Below, one piece after another: positions 53,369-64,000 of a stretch of 64,000 nucleotides of DNA. Numbering within the stretch: position 1 is the stretch's first letter; each line of letters opens with the position of its first letter. Made by a program: the position numbers and the translations under genes. The notes below the pieces were generated by a model. It had not been told where the DNA came from. It worked only from the letters and a program-made list of their open reading frames with translations, and ran no database searches. Source of the stretch: Halisarca cf. caerulea (Eukaryota > Porifera > Demospongiae > Chondrillida > Halisarcidae); assembly GCA_963170055.1 (NCBI GenBank), contig CAUJGJ010000012.1, positions 28,339-92,338 of the forward strand, in the 5' to 3' direction.

Positions 53369-56300
53369 GTGTTGTGTGTGGGGTGTGGTGTGGTTACCAT
53401 TATTGTTTGCCATTTTGACTTATTTGCTTACTGTAGCTTTACGGGGGAATTGTAGCCAGTCAGTTACTGAGTTCTCTTGGAAGGTTGTTCACTGCATTTC
53501 TGCAACTGTCTCATGGTTTCACCCTTGGAATCGAAGACATTTTAGTAACTTGTGAGGTAAGATATGGTAGTCTGAAGTGTGAAATGCAGGGATAATATTC
53601 TATAAATGATATTGAATTGTTTTTAAGGCTGATGTGAGAAGGCAGAAGTCTGTAGCTCTTTCATCACTTCTTGGAGTGGAGGCTGCTGCTGAAGTATGTT
53701 TCAAACCCTTATTTGTGCTTTTCTTATTTAAAACGGAGAAAGTCATGTGTTTCGATGGGCTCGGGACTGTATTTGGGAGTATACATCTAAAGCCTGGTTT
53801 TCCAAACCATTTGAGTATTTGGTACACAGTAATTTTGAAACTTACATATACAATATTTAAAGTTTGCCAATGGCCGCTTTTAGAGTTATTCATGTTTTTT
53901 TTTTGTTTCAAGATTTGCGAATGGATCAGCTTGGGCTGGGTATTTGTAGAGAATTTACAATAATCTGCATATATAGCTCTGCAAATTCCTGATCATATTT
54001 CAATTTGCAAAAGTTTAGCCATGCAAAGATTTCAATGTATGATACGTGCTGTGCGTACAAAGTTGTCTTTTCTGAATGTTTACTGTAAACTTTAGATAAG
54101 ATTTCTTTTACGGGGAGTAAGGGGCATTTGCCCTTCCTTGAACCGTTATTGTCTAACACATACGCAACTACATACAATGGTGATCTGTGTGTTTGTAAAC
54201 CTGTTTTTTTTAGGGATGAAAAATAGTCTCATATACCAGCTTATGGTGCCTGAAACTTCAAACTATCTCTTTAAGAGCATACTCTCAGATTCTGTAGCTT
54301 ACCTCTACAATACCACATAATTTTATCCAACCCCCTTCCGTCATTGCACTATGTTTTACCTCCCTTGATTGTTTTCTATCCCTGTTAAGGGTTGTCATCT
54401 ACAGGAACTTTTTGTAAAGTTTCAACATTCACCAGATTTTTTTGTTATTATGGACTTTGAATTATTTTGTTCCCTTCCCTCTTATATAGAACAGTGTAAG
54501 CTACATACATAGAGTGCCTCTCTTAAAATGCCTTTTTACTTACAAACTAGTTCTGAATGTCCAATTAGGACTACATGTGTATCTAGGATTGTGAACACAC
54601 ATACGTATGTACAGTATAGGCTTATACATTGTAATTTTTTGTTCTGTACTCAATAAATGCAGTTTTACACTGTCATGTTTGTTTACCAAGCTTTCTTTTT
54701 GTATTGTAGGCTTTTAATATTCCTGATATTGGTGACTCAGGTAGGTATGCTTATGAGCATTGTTAGTGTGTATTGATACTGTACAGTGCCTATCAGTGGT
54801 GTCATGCACTTACCCTGAATTATCCTGTATTCATGCCTACTCCAATGTACACATGAATGAATATTGACTTCATCACAGCAAATTTGTAACCCACTGAGTT
54901 TTGCATGACTGTCAAGTTGCGGTAACTGTTGCCATGACAGACCGTCTTTTAGCATATGTTAGGGGACCACTGCTCATGTGCTGAAAGAGTTAATTATTTC
55001 ACTCACACATCTCTTCTGTTCTTACCTTAGAGGAAAGAGTAATAGCTTACTCTTCTACTCTTGAGTGGGTGTTCATACACATATTATGTAGATAGTAGAG
55101 CAATATTCTTTGTTGTAACTCAAGTGTTTGCTGCAGACAATAGTGGAAGGATTTTGCAATAATACCCACCTTTATTGAAGAGATACTGCATACAGTATGT
55201 GTCATAAGACAGCTATTTTAGTACCTCACTAATGTATCATTTAAAGTAACTGCAAAGCCATTCCTAAAGGGGTTTATCTCTGACATTACCACAAGATCTC
55301 GTGCATACCTACATATCAATAATGGTTTGAGTTGCAAGCTTTTGCCTGCTAGTTTCAAAATTTCCGAGATGGCACAACTGAGTCAAGAATTTATCTCCCT
55401 AAATCCAGATGTTTACATGATATATTTAGTAGTTAAGGTACATGCATGAGGGCTGTATGGCATTTGAAATGCCGAATCTCAATGGTAAGTGCATTTTAGA
55501 TGCCACACAGCCTGAGTGCCTATGTCTTAACTACTATAGCATCCATTTATGGACTTTGAGTGAGTGTTCTTGAATTCCAGGAATTTAACAAAGCACGTTG
55601 AATGTTAAATATTGAATTTTTGAAGAGGATCAACAATAAGAATCCCCAAAGAAGACTTTCTTGGCTACGTGCAAAGTTCGCTTCTCGCGCTGGCGTAGAT
55701 TGGCACCTTTTAGGTTCAATTTAGAATGCCTTTCTTTGAAACACTATTTAAGGAACATTATAGGGATGTATTTGCCTGAAGTCACAGGTTTCGAAGTATA
55801 AACTCACAGCCAGTTAGACACCCATGTTTTTTATACAGCATAAAATCACTTTAATCATGCTGTTGTCATGTTAACAGATGCTACAAGAATTTAAACCCTT
55901 CAAATCACATGTGTGTTCCCAGAACTCTATTATGCCACTCTAAAGTCTTTGAAGTAATAATTATTCTGTCCGATCATCGTGTAAGTACAAAAGAAATTCA
56001 TGACTTACTGTAGCTGAAAAAGCCACTATATGTTCAACATCTTCAATTCCATGCTAACTACAACCTAGCTTTGTCTAAGTTGAAAATGTGTCTTGCAGCA
56101 CAGCACAGAGATCTTTACTGTGTGCATATCTACCAGTATTGCCTTAGCTGTCAGTGTACTGGTTCCTTAATAGTGTCTTTGTATATTCTGGATTGTATAA
56201 AGTGTTATGGATTACAGGGTATTATCAGTGTTCTCGCCAGCCCTTTTAAGCAAGGCCGGCCACCCTGCTTAATTTTTGGCTTAGACCATTTCTTTACTTT

Positions 56301-58629
56301 GAGTAAAGTCCATATTCCTTTGTTCAGACTCTTCAAGTGGGTAGATTAGGTAAAACTGACACCATACACTCATGCATTTTGATCTCAAACAATTCTCATG
56401 CTCTATTTTGAAAAGCGCTCATAGGCACCATCATGAGGACTTTGAGCAAATTCCCCTGCACTTCACAAGATTGTTGCAAATGCAGAGGAGTAACTCAATA
56501 ATAGATACTGTAGTATAGAAGTGAACCAGGATAATGGCAATTGTGCACTGGCCTACTACTGGCTTACACAAATGCCACCCTCTTTACTTTTTTTCTGGTG
56601 ACTACCCTGCTATATAGCACTGAAAAGAAATCACCATGGTTTTCCTAAATTTCTGGGAGAAGCTCCAGTTATATCATGGTGTTTCAGTATGTGAAGTATC
56701 ATTTGTGGATTTAAATTTTTGTGTTGATGTAGAGGCCCTAGTGCAAAAGTATACTGCTGCTCATCACTGTGGTAATGATCAAGACATGAAGCATTTGGAC
56801 TATTGTGTGAAGAAGAGGGTTGATAAAGCAACTAATGAGATAAACTCGTATGTTTTCATGTAAGGAATAGAGTATATTTTCTGTCTACTTAAGGTCCATT
56901 TTTATTATGGTATCAGGATTTGCATGGGTACAGGACTACACAAACCTTTTCCAAGGAATTGTCTCCAATTAATGGTTCTGTCTGGGGCTAAAGGGTCTTC
57001 TGTAAGTGATGTTTCTGTTTTTGTCTTATACTTTCTTGGGTGAGTTTGGTGTAATACTTGCATGCATGCACGGGGACAGAAGAACGGGGATTATAATAGC
57101 TGTGAAACAACCTTACCTAATTGTTGTAACTGGTCTTTCCTGCTATATTTTGTCTTCTCATGTATGGTTTGATAGCAAAGACATTGAAAAACTACAGGTT
57201 ACACATTACACACTATTATGCATACATACAGTGGAACCTTCCATAGTTGACTCTCTCAAATAAGGACATAGTGACTTGCATTCACATGAAATTCCTACAA
57301 TACAGGTTGATCCTCCCAAAGATCAAAACCTTTCTACAAAGAACAAATCAGTTGAATTTATGTTGTCCACAAAGTATCCTTTGTTTGGAGGTTCCACTGT
57401 AGACCAGTACTTACTTAAAGCATGAATTGTTTGATTACCAACAATCTGCTACTGTGTTAATAGCTCCAACTACTGCTATGCAACAAACCCATGCTAGAAC
57501 TGATTAGAAATGTATGTTGATTGTGACATTGTGGCCATTTGGGAAGAGAAATCTTTGAATTTCTCCACTTCTTGCTTGGCACATGGTTGTCATTTCTTGC
57601 ATAGGCTGACCACCATACAAAGGATCTAAAGCTATCAAGGCTTGCAGACATTTTCCTGTTGGACCAATTTAAAGTCACATGGATATGTACATTTGAACTC
57701 CCCTAAATGAGGACACCTCCATGTACAGGGTTATGTATTGTTGTCCCAGGGTGTCCTTATTGTAGAGATTCCATTATACATACAGTATATGTAATATATA
57801 ACGCGTGGTAGAGAGATCGATTGCAGAAATATCTTACCGAGGACATTTATATCAATTGAGGCGCACAGCGCTGAAGTTGATATAGAGCCAGAGGTCCAAT
57901 ATTTCTGCAATCGACAGATCTACCATGCGTTATATAATATATAGTATGGTTTACCAACCTTAGATGGAGTTTACGGAAGTAAACAGAGTTAATGAGGGAG
58001 CTTATGTCATTGGTTATAAGAATGGCGTGCCCGGCATGCCAGTAATAGTCGAAACGATAGATGATTGGGCTTGAGAAGTGTCGTGTTTCAGTTAATAATG
58101 ATTAATTTGTGAATTAATACCACCACAATTAGCAGAGTGCCTCACTTGTATACTATAGATTTCCTTTGCATGTACAATGATGTGTATACGTGTATATACA
58201 TAAAATGCTGTTAGTTTATTGTCTGTTCATGTGTTCATCATTCAGGACTGGAAAATCCGTTGTCTACTTCTCAGTTTATTTGTCTGTTGGTGTACTAGTA
58301 CTTTGAGACTGTATTACTGACATTGGCAGTTTAACCATAGCTTTATATTGTTCTTTGTCAGATTGTAGGGGAATCTATGGAATTTTGTGATCTTCTTTTG
58401 ATAATGTATATCTTTCAGGTGAATTGCATGCAAATATCTTGCTTGCTGGGCCAAATTGAACTGGAAGGGCAGCGTCCACCTTTGATGCCAAGTGGAAAAT
58501 CACTTCCATCATTTCTTCCTTACGATTTAACTCCAAGATCTCGAGGCTTTGTTAGTGGAAGATTCCTTTCTGGTATCAAACCACAAGAATACTTTATCCA
58601 TTGCATGGCTGGGAGAGAGGTAAAGAGGC

Positions 58630-58690
<61 letters not shown>

Positions 58691-61600
58691 ACAGTCCATG
58701 TCCTTGTACATATATGTAGTAGTGACCTGTTCTACTTTGCATATTTTGTATTATTGTGTTGTAATGCTGTCAAAATGTTTCAGACTTACAACTTAATATT
58801 TCCAGTACATCCGTATGTATGTGTAATGCATTATGATTATTGTTATTATTCTTTAGGGTCTGGTGGACACTGCAGTGAAAACAAGCAGAAGTGGTTACCT
58901 TCAGCGTTGCTTGATTAAACATCTTGAAGGCATTTGTGTGCATTATGACCAAACGGTATTTTGCTGTATATTGTATGATACTTGTATAGTTCAGCATTAG
59001 TCCAATTTTATTTGTTAATTGATTATAAAGTGTTCTGTGGCATATACAGGTTCGTGACAGTGATGGGTCAATTATTCAATTTTTATATGGAGAAGATGGA
59101 ATGGATATCTTGAAAACGAAATATCTTAATCAGAGACAATACACCTTTCTTGCTAATAACTACGAGGTACGTAAGAATGCTTTGTAGTTTTTTTACATCT
59201 TTTGTGTATAAGTTTATTGTGTTGTTTCTAGGCTGTGTTATCTAGACTGGATCCCTCATCAGCTGAAGATAGGCTACACTATGGCAAGGCCTTAAAACAT
59301 CAGCTTCGGGTGTGTGATTGTATTTGTCTTAGAGTGTACCTATTAGGATACACTTCTAAGTAAGCATTTCAGACGTACAGCCAACCCTCCAAACAATCAG
59401 CTTCTATGTGAATTATTCCTCATCTGTGGTGTATCTATTTCCCTGTGCCCCGTTCCTAATTGTTAAAATAACAGTTTATGTCTGTATGGGCATTATACAG
59501 ACTAGGGGGATAATAACTACAATTCACACAGCAATACTTGGTACTAAGCCTGTACGTATATAGTATATACAATTTACACTTACAGTAGTTTATAATTCGA
59601 TCAATTTTGTATGTATAGTGAGTATTTTCATGATTTTATACCATTTGATACCACGTTGTGAATTCTCATTTATCCGCCAAACCCCCTTAAGTCTACAGAA
59701 ATCCACTGATACCTCTGTTTACTAAAATTTCTCTAAAATTTGAGGTGGGTTGAATTACTGTAGTATCATGGCAGACAGTAGCAACTGAAACTATGAGCCA
59801 ATGATCATCATTTTGGGTTTGCATCAATCCTTGCTCATTTAAACCTTGATTCTTTGGATGTCATTTTGCATGTGATTGTACAACTAAAAAGCATGTTATT
59901 GCCATCATTTGTACTGGAAACAGCACAAATAGTAGATGAAATGATTTCTAGTGTCCAGTTACAATGCAAAATCTTGTGACTATTGCTGGGAGATCAAAAA
60001 TATTATACTGTGCCTTTGTTTTTGTGAGTCATGTGATTACTAAGCCAACTATAATTACAAATAGAAAGCTAAAACTCCATGATTTACCATTAATAATGCA
60101 CATTTGCAGTAACTTTTCTGCATTCTGCTGATCTAAATGCAAGTTGCTTGCTCATTGGGGTTTGATCAGTGGGTATGTACTGTATTGTTGAAGTATGTAT
60201 GACAGAACAGGTCAGGTATGGACAAAGAAATTTTGTTCTTGTTTGGGTATACATAGCTATTGAAGTTTAACAAAAGTACATCATTTCTGTAGATCACTTG
60301 CACCAATTCACCACCCTTGCAAAATGATATTCAAAGAATAGACGAGTGCTGATTTGGAATGATGAGAGGTGGAATTGTATATTGAAGGTTGAACTTTGGT
60401 GGTCATTTTATTAAGTTCTGCTGTTGCTGGAAGTTGCTGATGTACTTTGCTATTGTGCTATGTAGAGGAGCTTCAGTAATAATTCTCCTTTTTTCATTTC
60501 TAATTTATTAAAATTTTGGCTACCAAAGTTTTGTATTGTGTTAGTGATCATGCAATCAGGATGTATAGAGACTCATGATGAAAGTCACTCTGTAATTGTG
60601 AACATTTTATGTAGGATTGGCTTAAGATGGTGTGTATTGGCTCAGCAAAAGCACCCAAGTTTTAAAGGCATTCCTTCCCATCATTGCTGCTTACAACTAT
60701 ATTACTAGGGAGTAGTGTTACACCTAGAAGTCTAATTTTAACAAAGCAATTAAAGCAATGAGTTTTTGTACAACAAACATTTCAGCAATCGACTGCTGCC
60801 TTCTTTTTCTTCTGCTGCAGTTGTATGCCACTGAAGGAGGTGGCAGGTGGTTGTCACAACATTTGGTGTGTGAAAACTTATTTTGACCAGTGAATTCTAC
60901 GGAAACTTGTCCATTATAATATACCTGCCGTGATATAACGTCTTTTCTCAATATATGTGCACAATTTTATACCTTTGCAAAGTAGCCACCTGTCTGCAAC
61001 AGCCACTAGGTTGGCCCTAAGGGTGACGTGTAGGGACTTCAGTGTAGCGTAGATCTGGTGTATTTTTGACATCGTAATATTATTGCTATCAGGAGTGGTA
61101 ACTGTATGTAGATTGAATATTTTTTCATATTGTTAATTTAATATAGATAGAAAAGTGGAAAAAGAAATATGGTGAAGATGTTTTGAACAGCTTGTCTGTC
61201 AGGTACAGTGGCAGCTGAAGGTCTTGTAATACATTCTATTTCATTTTCAACTTGTCAATACTACTGTAGGACTTCAGGATTTTTGTCATTTTATAAGAAA
61301 CAGATTACTAACTTTGCAAGATCACCAGGCTCCAGAATAGGAAGTCAACATGGTAGATCAAAGGTATTGTACTGTAGTTGGTTTGTGAAGTCAAGCCACC
61401 ATATGAAATTGTGTGTAAATATCATAGATCACATACCACATTCACTGACTCTTGTTTTTGCTGTTTGCTTTACAGACTGTTGAAGATATTATTGCTGACT
61501 GGTATCAACTTGATGCTGAGATGAAATTCAAGTAAGCAATCTTGTGTGTAGTTGAGGCTTTGGTGTGGTGATGGCTTGCATTTTGATTTCTTTCAGATTT

Positions 61601-62154
61601 AACCGAAGTGCCCGTCTGTGCCCAGATCCTGTTATCAGCCATTGCAGATCTGATCAATGCTTTGGTGCTCTACCTGAAAAGATCCTTGATGTAATCAATT
61701 CATTCTCTCTTTCTCATGCTCTTCCTGGTTGTACACACTCAGAGAATGTGTAAGTAAAAACAGTGGTAAGATACAGGTATAACTCAGATCTCATTATCGG
61801 GAAATTCTTTTGTCATGGGAGCATGCACTCCCTACATACAGTAATTTATGCTTAACATAGGAATCATGTTTCCCTGACATTGGAAAAGTTTAATTTGCTA
61901 TTTAAATTCAAGTGCTTGCGTTCCGTTTGTGAGCCTGGTGAAGCTGTTGGTTTGCTTGCTGCTCAGGTATGTGCAGCTTTGTACAGTAGTTCACTCCAAT
62001 GCTTTCTACGTAATCAACCAAGGATGAGGTTAGAATGTCATTGCTTTTTTTATTTACAGTCTATTGGTGAACCATCAACGCAAATGACCCTAAACACATT
62101 TCATTTTGCTGGCAGAGGAGAGATGAATGTAACACTTGGCATTCCTAGACTCAG
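49581..62154 (+). CDS. POLR1A: RNA polymerase I subunit RPA1 (largest), N-terminal ~1266 residues, 27 exons
   Basis: Exons: 49581-50591, 51195-51338, 51409-51525, 51599-51819, 51883-52015, 52099-52182, 52272-52410, 52500-52614, 52710-52818, 52878-52961, 53023-53100, 53228-53320, 53437-53556, 53628-53693, 54710-54740, 56733-56847, 56917-57001, 58419-58619, 58857-58955, 59050-59166, 59232-59309, 61147-61202, 61270-61363, 61476-61531, 61597-61749, 61861-61966, 62060-62154. All are phase-consistent; the rest (~450 residues) lies beyond the window. Visible landmarks are the clamp zinc site [17 protein letters not shown], a second Cys pair [25 protein letters not shown], catalytic [10 protein letters not shown], bridge helix [23 protein letters not shown], and trigger loop [19 protein letters not shown]. 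It synthesises pre-rRNA in the nucleolus. Sequence such as [21 protein letters not shown] text identifies Pol I and not Pol II/III. The long first exon and 57-100-bp introns alternate with introns of 1.0-2.0 kb (after exons 14, 15, 17 and 21). Confidence 0.95.
53329..53367 (+). repeat. (TG)n in POLR1A intron 12
   Basis: About 19 TG units begin roughly 9 bp after a donor site (GTATGT at 53321). Confidence 0.9.
53694..56732. other. Two large POLR1A introns around a 31-bp exon
   Basis: Introns of 1016 and 1992 bp flank the micro-exon 54710-54740. I see no gene inside. CAGTGTTCTCGCCAGCCCTT near 56229 looks like one hAT terminus, but a matching right end is not convincing. Confidence 0.55.
57229..57399. 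mobile_element. 171-bp CAGTGGAACCT MITE in POLR1A intron 17
   Basis: The ends CAGTGGAACCTTCCATAG and TTTGGAGGTTCCACTG are inverted repeats with TA on both sides. It is a diverged relative of the pair at 30489-30844. Confidence 0.8.
57794..57942. repeat. ~150-bp hairpin in POLR1A intron 17
   Basis: TATAACGCGTGGTAGA and TCTACCATGCGTTATA, plus GATCGATTGCAGAAATAT and ATATTTCTGCAATCGA, form interrupted inverted arms around 57830-57900. It is probably another small TIR element; its flanks are AT-rich, so the target duplication cannot be fixed. Confidence 0.65.
58634..58689 (+). repeat. (TG)n in POLR1A intron 18
   Basis: About 27 TG units begin 14 bp after the exon 18 donor, as with the TG tract in intron 12. 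Confidence 0.9.
59310..61146. other. POLR1A intron 21, nothing recognised
   Basis: This 1.8 kb AT-rich intron has no definable element ends or conserved coding text. Confidence 0.5.
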
Positions 62155-62580
62155 GTTTGCTTTTTCTTCCTACATAATAGCATGTAGTGAAGTATGTACG
62201 TGTGTATGTATACGTATGTATGTATTGTACACAGGAAAGTGTTATTTTTGGGGTGTACTATACAATGGTTTTGAGTGGGTGAAGCTTCCAATGTATGTAA
62301 TAGATCTACACATGATCGTAGGAGAACCCTTTTGATTGGTCCAGTCAGTTTGAGCTAATCACTACATCCTGCGTTTGGACTGATCATGTGTCAGTTTATA
62401 ATATGCAATTACAAACACTGTCAAACTTGAAACCAATATGCTATAAGCATATTATGTTATTTCCAACAAAACAGCTCAAATTACACATCATATCTGCATG
62501 CTGCAGAAGCTCACACTTCTCAAACTAATATCACAGCCCTAAAGGTCTTCTCCACTGGCTTATTTTGTCCAAAAGTCCTA

Positions 62581-62769
62581 CAGTGAAACCTGTTATTCAG
62601 GACACTTGAAAATCTGGACACCTGTATAAACACATTAAGTTATGGTCCCAAAAAAATTTCATAAATGTATGAATGACATGTTGGAGCAACTCTGGAAAAT
62701 CAGGACACCTCTATAATCAGGACACTTGTCAGTGGTCCCCAAGGTGTCCACGTTATACAGGTTCCACTG
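62581..62769. mobile_element. 189-bp CAGTGAAACCT MITE
   Basis: The ends CAGTGAAACCTGTTATTCAG and TTATACAGGTTCCACTG are inverted, with TA flanks. Internal CAGGACAC units repeat. It is related to 30489-30844. Confidence 0.82.
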
Positions 62770-63307
62770 TATTTGGGGATGGAAACTTCTCTAGTTGATG
62801 TGGAGATGCAGGTAGCAAGTTACCCAATGTTTCAGCAATGATTTTCGAGCACTGTCATACAAAAGAATTGCAATAATAGCACTCCACAAACAAAGCCTCT
62901 TGTTGCATATTGACGTACATGGCTATATCCGAAAATGGCATCAAAGCAAACACATTTCTCGAGCAATCAATGGAATCATCTAAATGGTCATGGATAAGCA
63001 GACTGATTAGAAATCTCCCAATTCTGGTACCATAAAGGTAATCTAAGCTGTAACAAAACATCATCATAGCTGCTTGGGTTATGTATAATTCTGAGTGTGC
63101 TAAAAAGTCTGTTTCTTAAAATAGAATACTGAGTTTCCATGGCTGTCATATTGTTCTGGTGAAAACCAGATCCATGCCACACTTACAAGCAAGAGTTTGG
63201 ATTACATGTTAGGATGCATGCTTGTATACCCTGTGTTTGTAGTGGAATCTCTTTAGTCATTCATAATCCACAGTTTCCCTAAATCTGTCCACATTTTGAG
63301 ATACATA

Positions 63308-63634
63308 CCGTAGAGCGGGAAATTTTCGCGGCATAAGTTTTCGCAAATCAAAGTAAAATGTAATTTTCGCGAGTTTTATTTTCACGATGTGAAGATTTTT
63401 ATTTGCGTTTTGTTACGTTTCAAGTCATTTGCATCCATTTCTAGACCATTTCAAGTTCGGAGCGTGCTTTTCGCTAAGTTTAACGCTCCATTCCTTAGAG
63501 AATCTTGTTACAGCATGCTGTTTTCCCGATTTTAGTGCGCATCTGTCGAAATTTTCGCAGTTAAAGTTTCGCGAATCCGTACAATTCGCGAATATAGCGA
63601 AAATATTACCTCGCGAAAATTTCCCGCTCTACGG
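63308..63634. mobile_element. 327-bp MITE, CCGTAGAGCGGGAAATTTT family, copy 2
   Basis: The TIRs CCGTAGAGCGGGAAATTTTC and GAAAATTTCCCGCTCTACGG are perfect inverses over 20 bp, with TA on both sides. The interior is collinear with the copy at 18167-18498 (GTGAAGATTTTTATT, TTTAACGCTCCATTCCTT). The better-preserved TIR suggests this copy is younger. Confidence 0.9.
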
Positions 63635-64000
63635 TATGGTCTCCTTATGTAAAGTATACTGGTAGGTCACTTGACACTCCAAGAGTCTCTGCACCTGCTC
63701 ATATGTATTCCACAGAATATCAGATAGTGATAGTGATGTTGATACTGTAATATATTTACACTGTACGTGTATGTGTATGAATGTACGTATATGTATGAAT
63801 GTACATATGTACTGTGGAACCTTTGCAATCAGACACCTTCACAATCCAACATTCTCCCTACTCTGTCCACATTTTGATATACTGTCTCCATTTTGTGCTT
63901 TGTATAAGTATTGGGCCCATGGAGTGGGATAAGATAATTACTATATGGATTAACATAATATTCTCTAATAATCCATCACACCTAATTCCACAAAAGTTTC

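Larger units (their letters stand above)
62155..64000. other. POLR1A intron 27 to window edge
   Basis: No further POLR1A exon is visible; the expected continuation after the trigger loop (EILMxAS-type text) is not found. The intron holds MITEs at 62581-62769 and 63308-63634, and the left part of a third near 63816 (CTGTGGAACCTTTGCAATC). Confidence 0.6.

Noticed and set aside
56229..56622. Complete hAT-type MITE in POLR1A intron 15
   Set aside because: CAGTGTTCTCGCCAG at the left is convincing, but the proposed right end (AGCACTG) matches for only a few bases and there is no 8-bp duplication.
58520..58796. His/Thr-rich and Val/Cys-rich ORFs around 58600
   Set aside because: They are translations of the (TG)n tract that follows POLR1A exon 18.

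Overview
The window is animal genomic DNA: spliced genes with GT-AG introns, AT-rich intergenic sequence, microsatellites and many layers of transposable elements. Three host genes are recognisable by their metazoan orthologues. The short introns in much of the third gene, the mix of TIR elements, and a non-LTR retrotransposon with a restriction-like nuclease suggest an early-branching marine invertebrate, most likely a sponge. That taxon call is inference from gene and repeat style, not from a marker sequence.

Layout. (1) 5960-29346, plus strand: the last five exons of the cytoplasmic dynein-2 light intermediate chain gene (DYNC2LI1). Its introns reach 9 kb and hold a Ty3/gypsy relic, a 4.6 kb TIR element with a DD34E transposase and a BEN-domain reading frame, a second mariner relic, hAT-type miniature elements and many TA-flanked MITEs. 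(2) 29347-42770: intergenic repeat territory with a tail-to-tail MITE pair, a broken LINE, and a three-level nest (foldback element > 4.4 kb TIR element > LINE with an uninterrupted 1106-codon ORF). (3) 42771-44907, minus strand: a complete-looking three-exon NIM1-type protein kinase gene (NIM1K). (4) 45000-49450: an inverted-repeat/minisatellite block and three retrotransposon fragments. (5) 49581 to the right edge, plus strand: the first 27 exons (about 1266 codons) of the RNA polymerase I largest subunit gene (POLR1A). It starts 3 bp after a 19-bp perfect hairpin and less than 200 bp after a LINE remnant.

The host genes are not functionally linked: DYNC2LI1 belongs to retrograde intraflagellar transport, NIM1K to AMPK-related signalling, and POLR1A to rRNA synthesis. 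The most distinctive content is the mobile DNA. Insertions can be ordered in time because target duplications, paralogous empty sites or restored reading frames survive. Many unrelated MITEs end in TA-CAGT...ACTG-TA, so several Tc1/mariner-like families have been active. The best candidates for something new are the two-gene DD34E + BEN element with its related MITEs, and the Tudor-like module embedded between palm motifs of the LINE reverse transcriptase.

Exon limits were worked out by hand from splice sites, reading phase and remembered family sequence; no alignment or database search was run.
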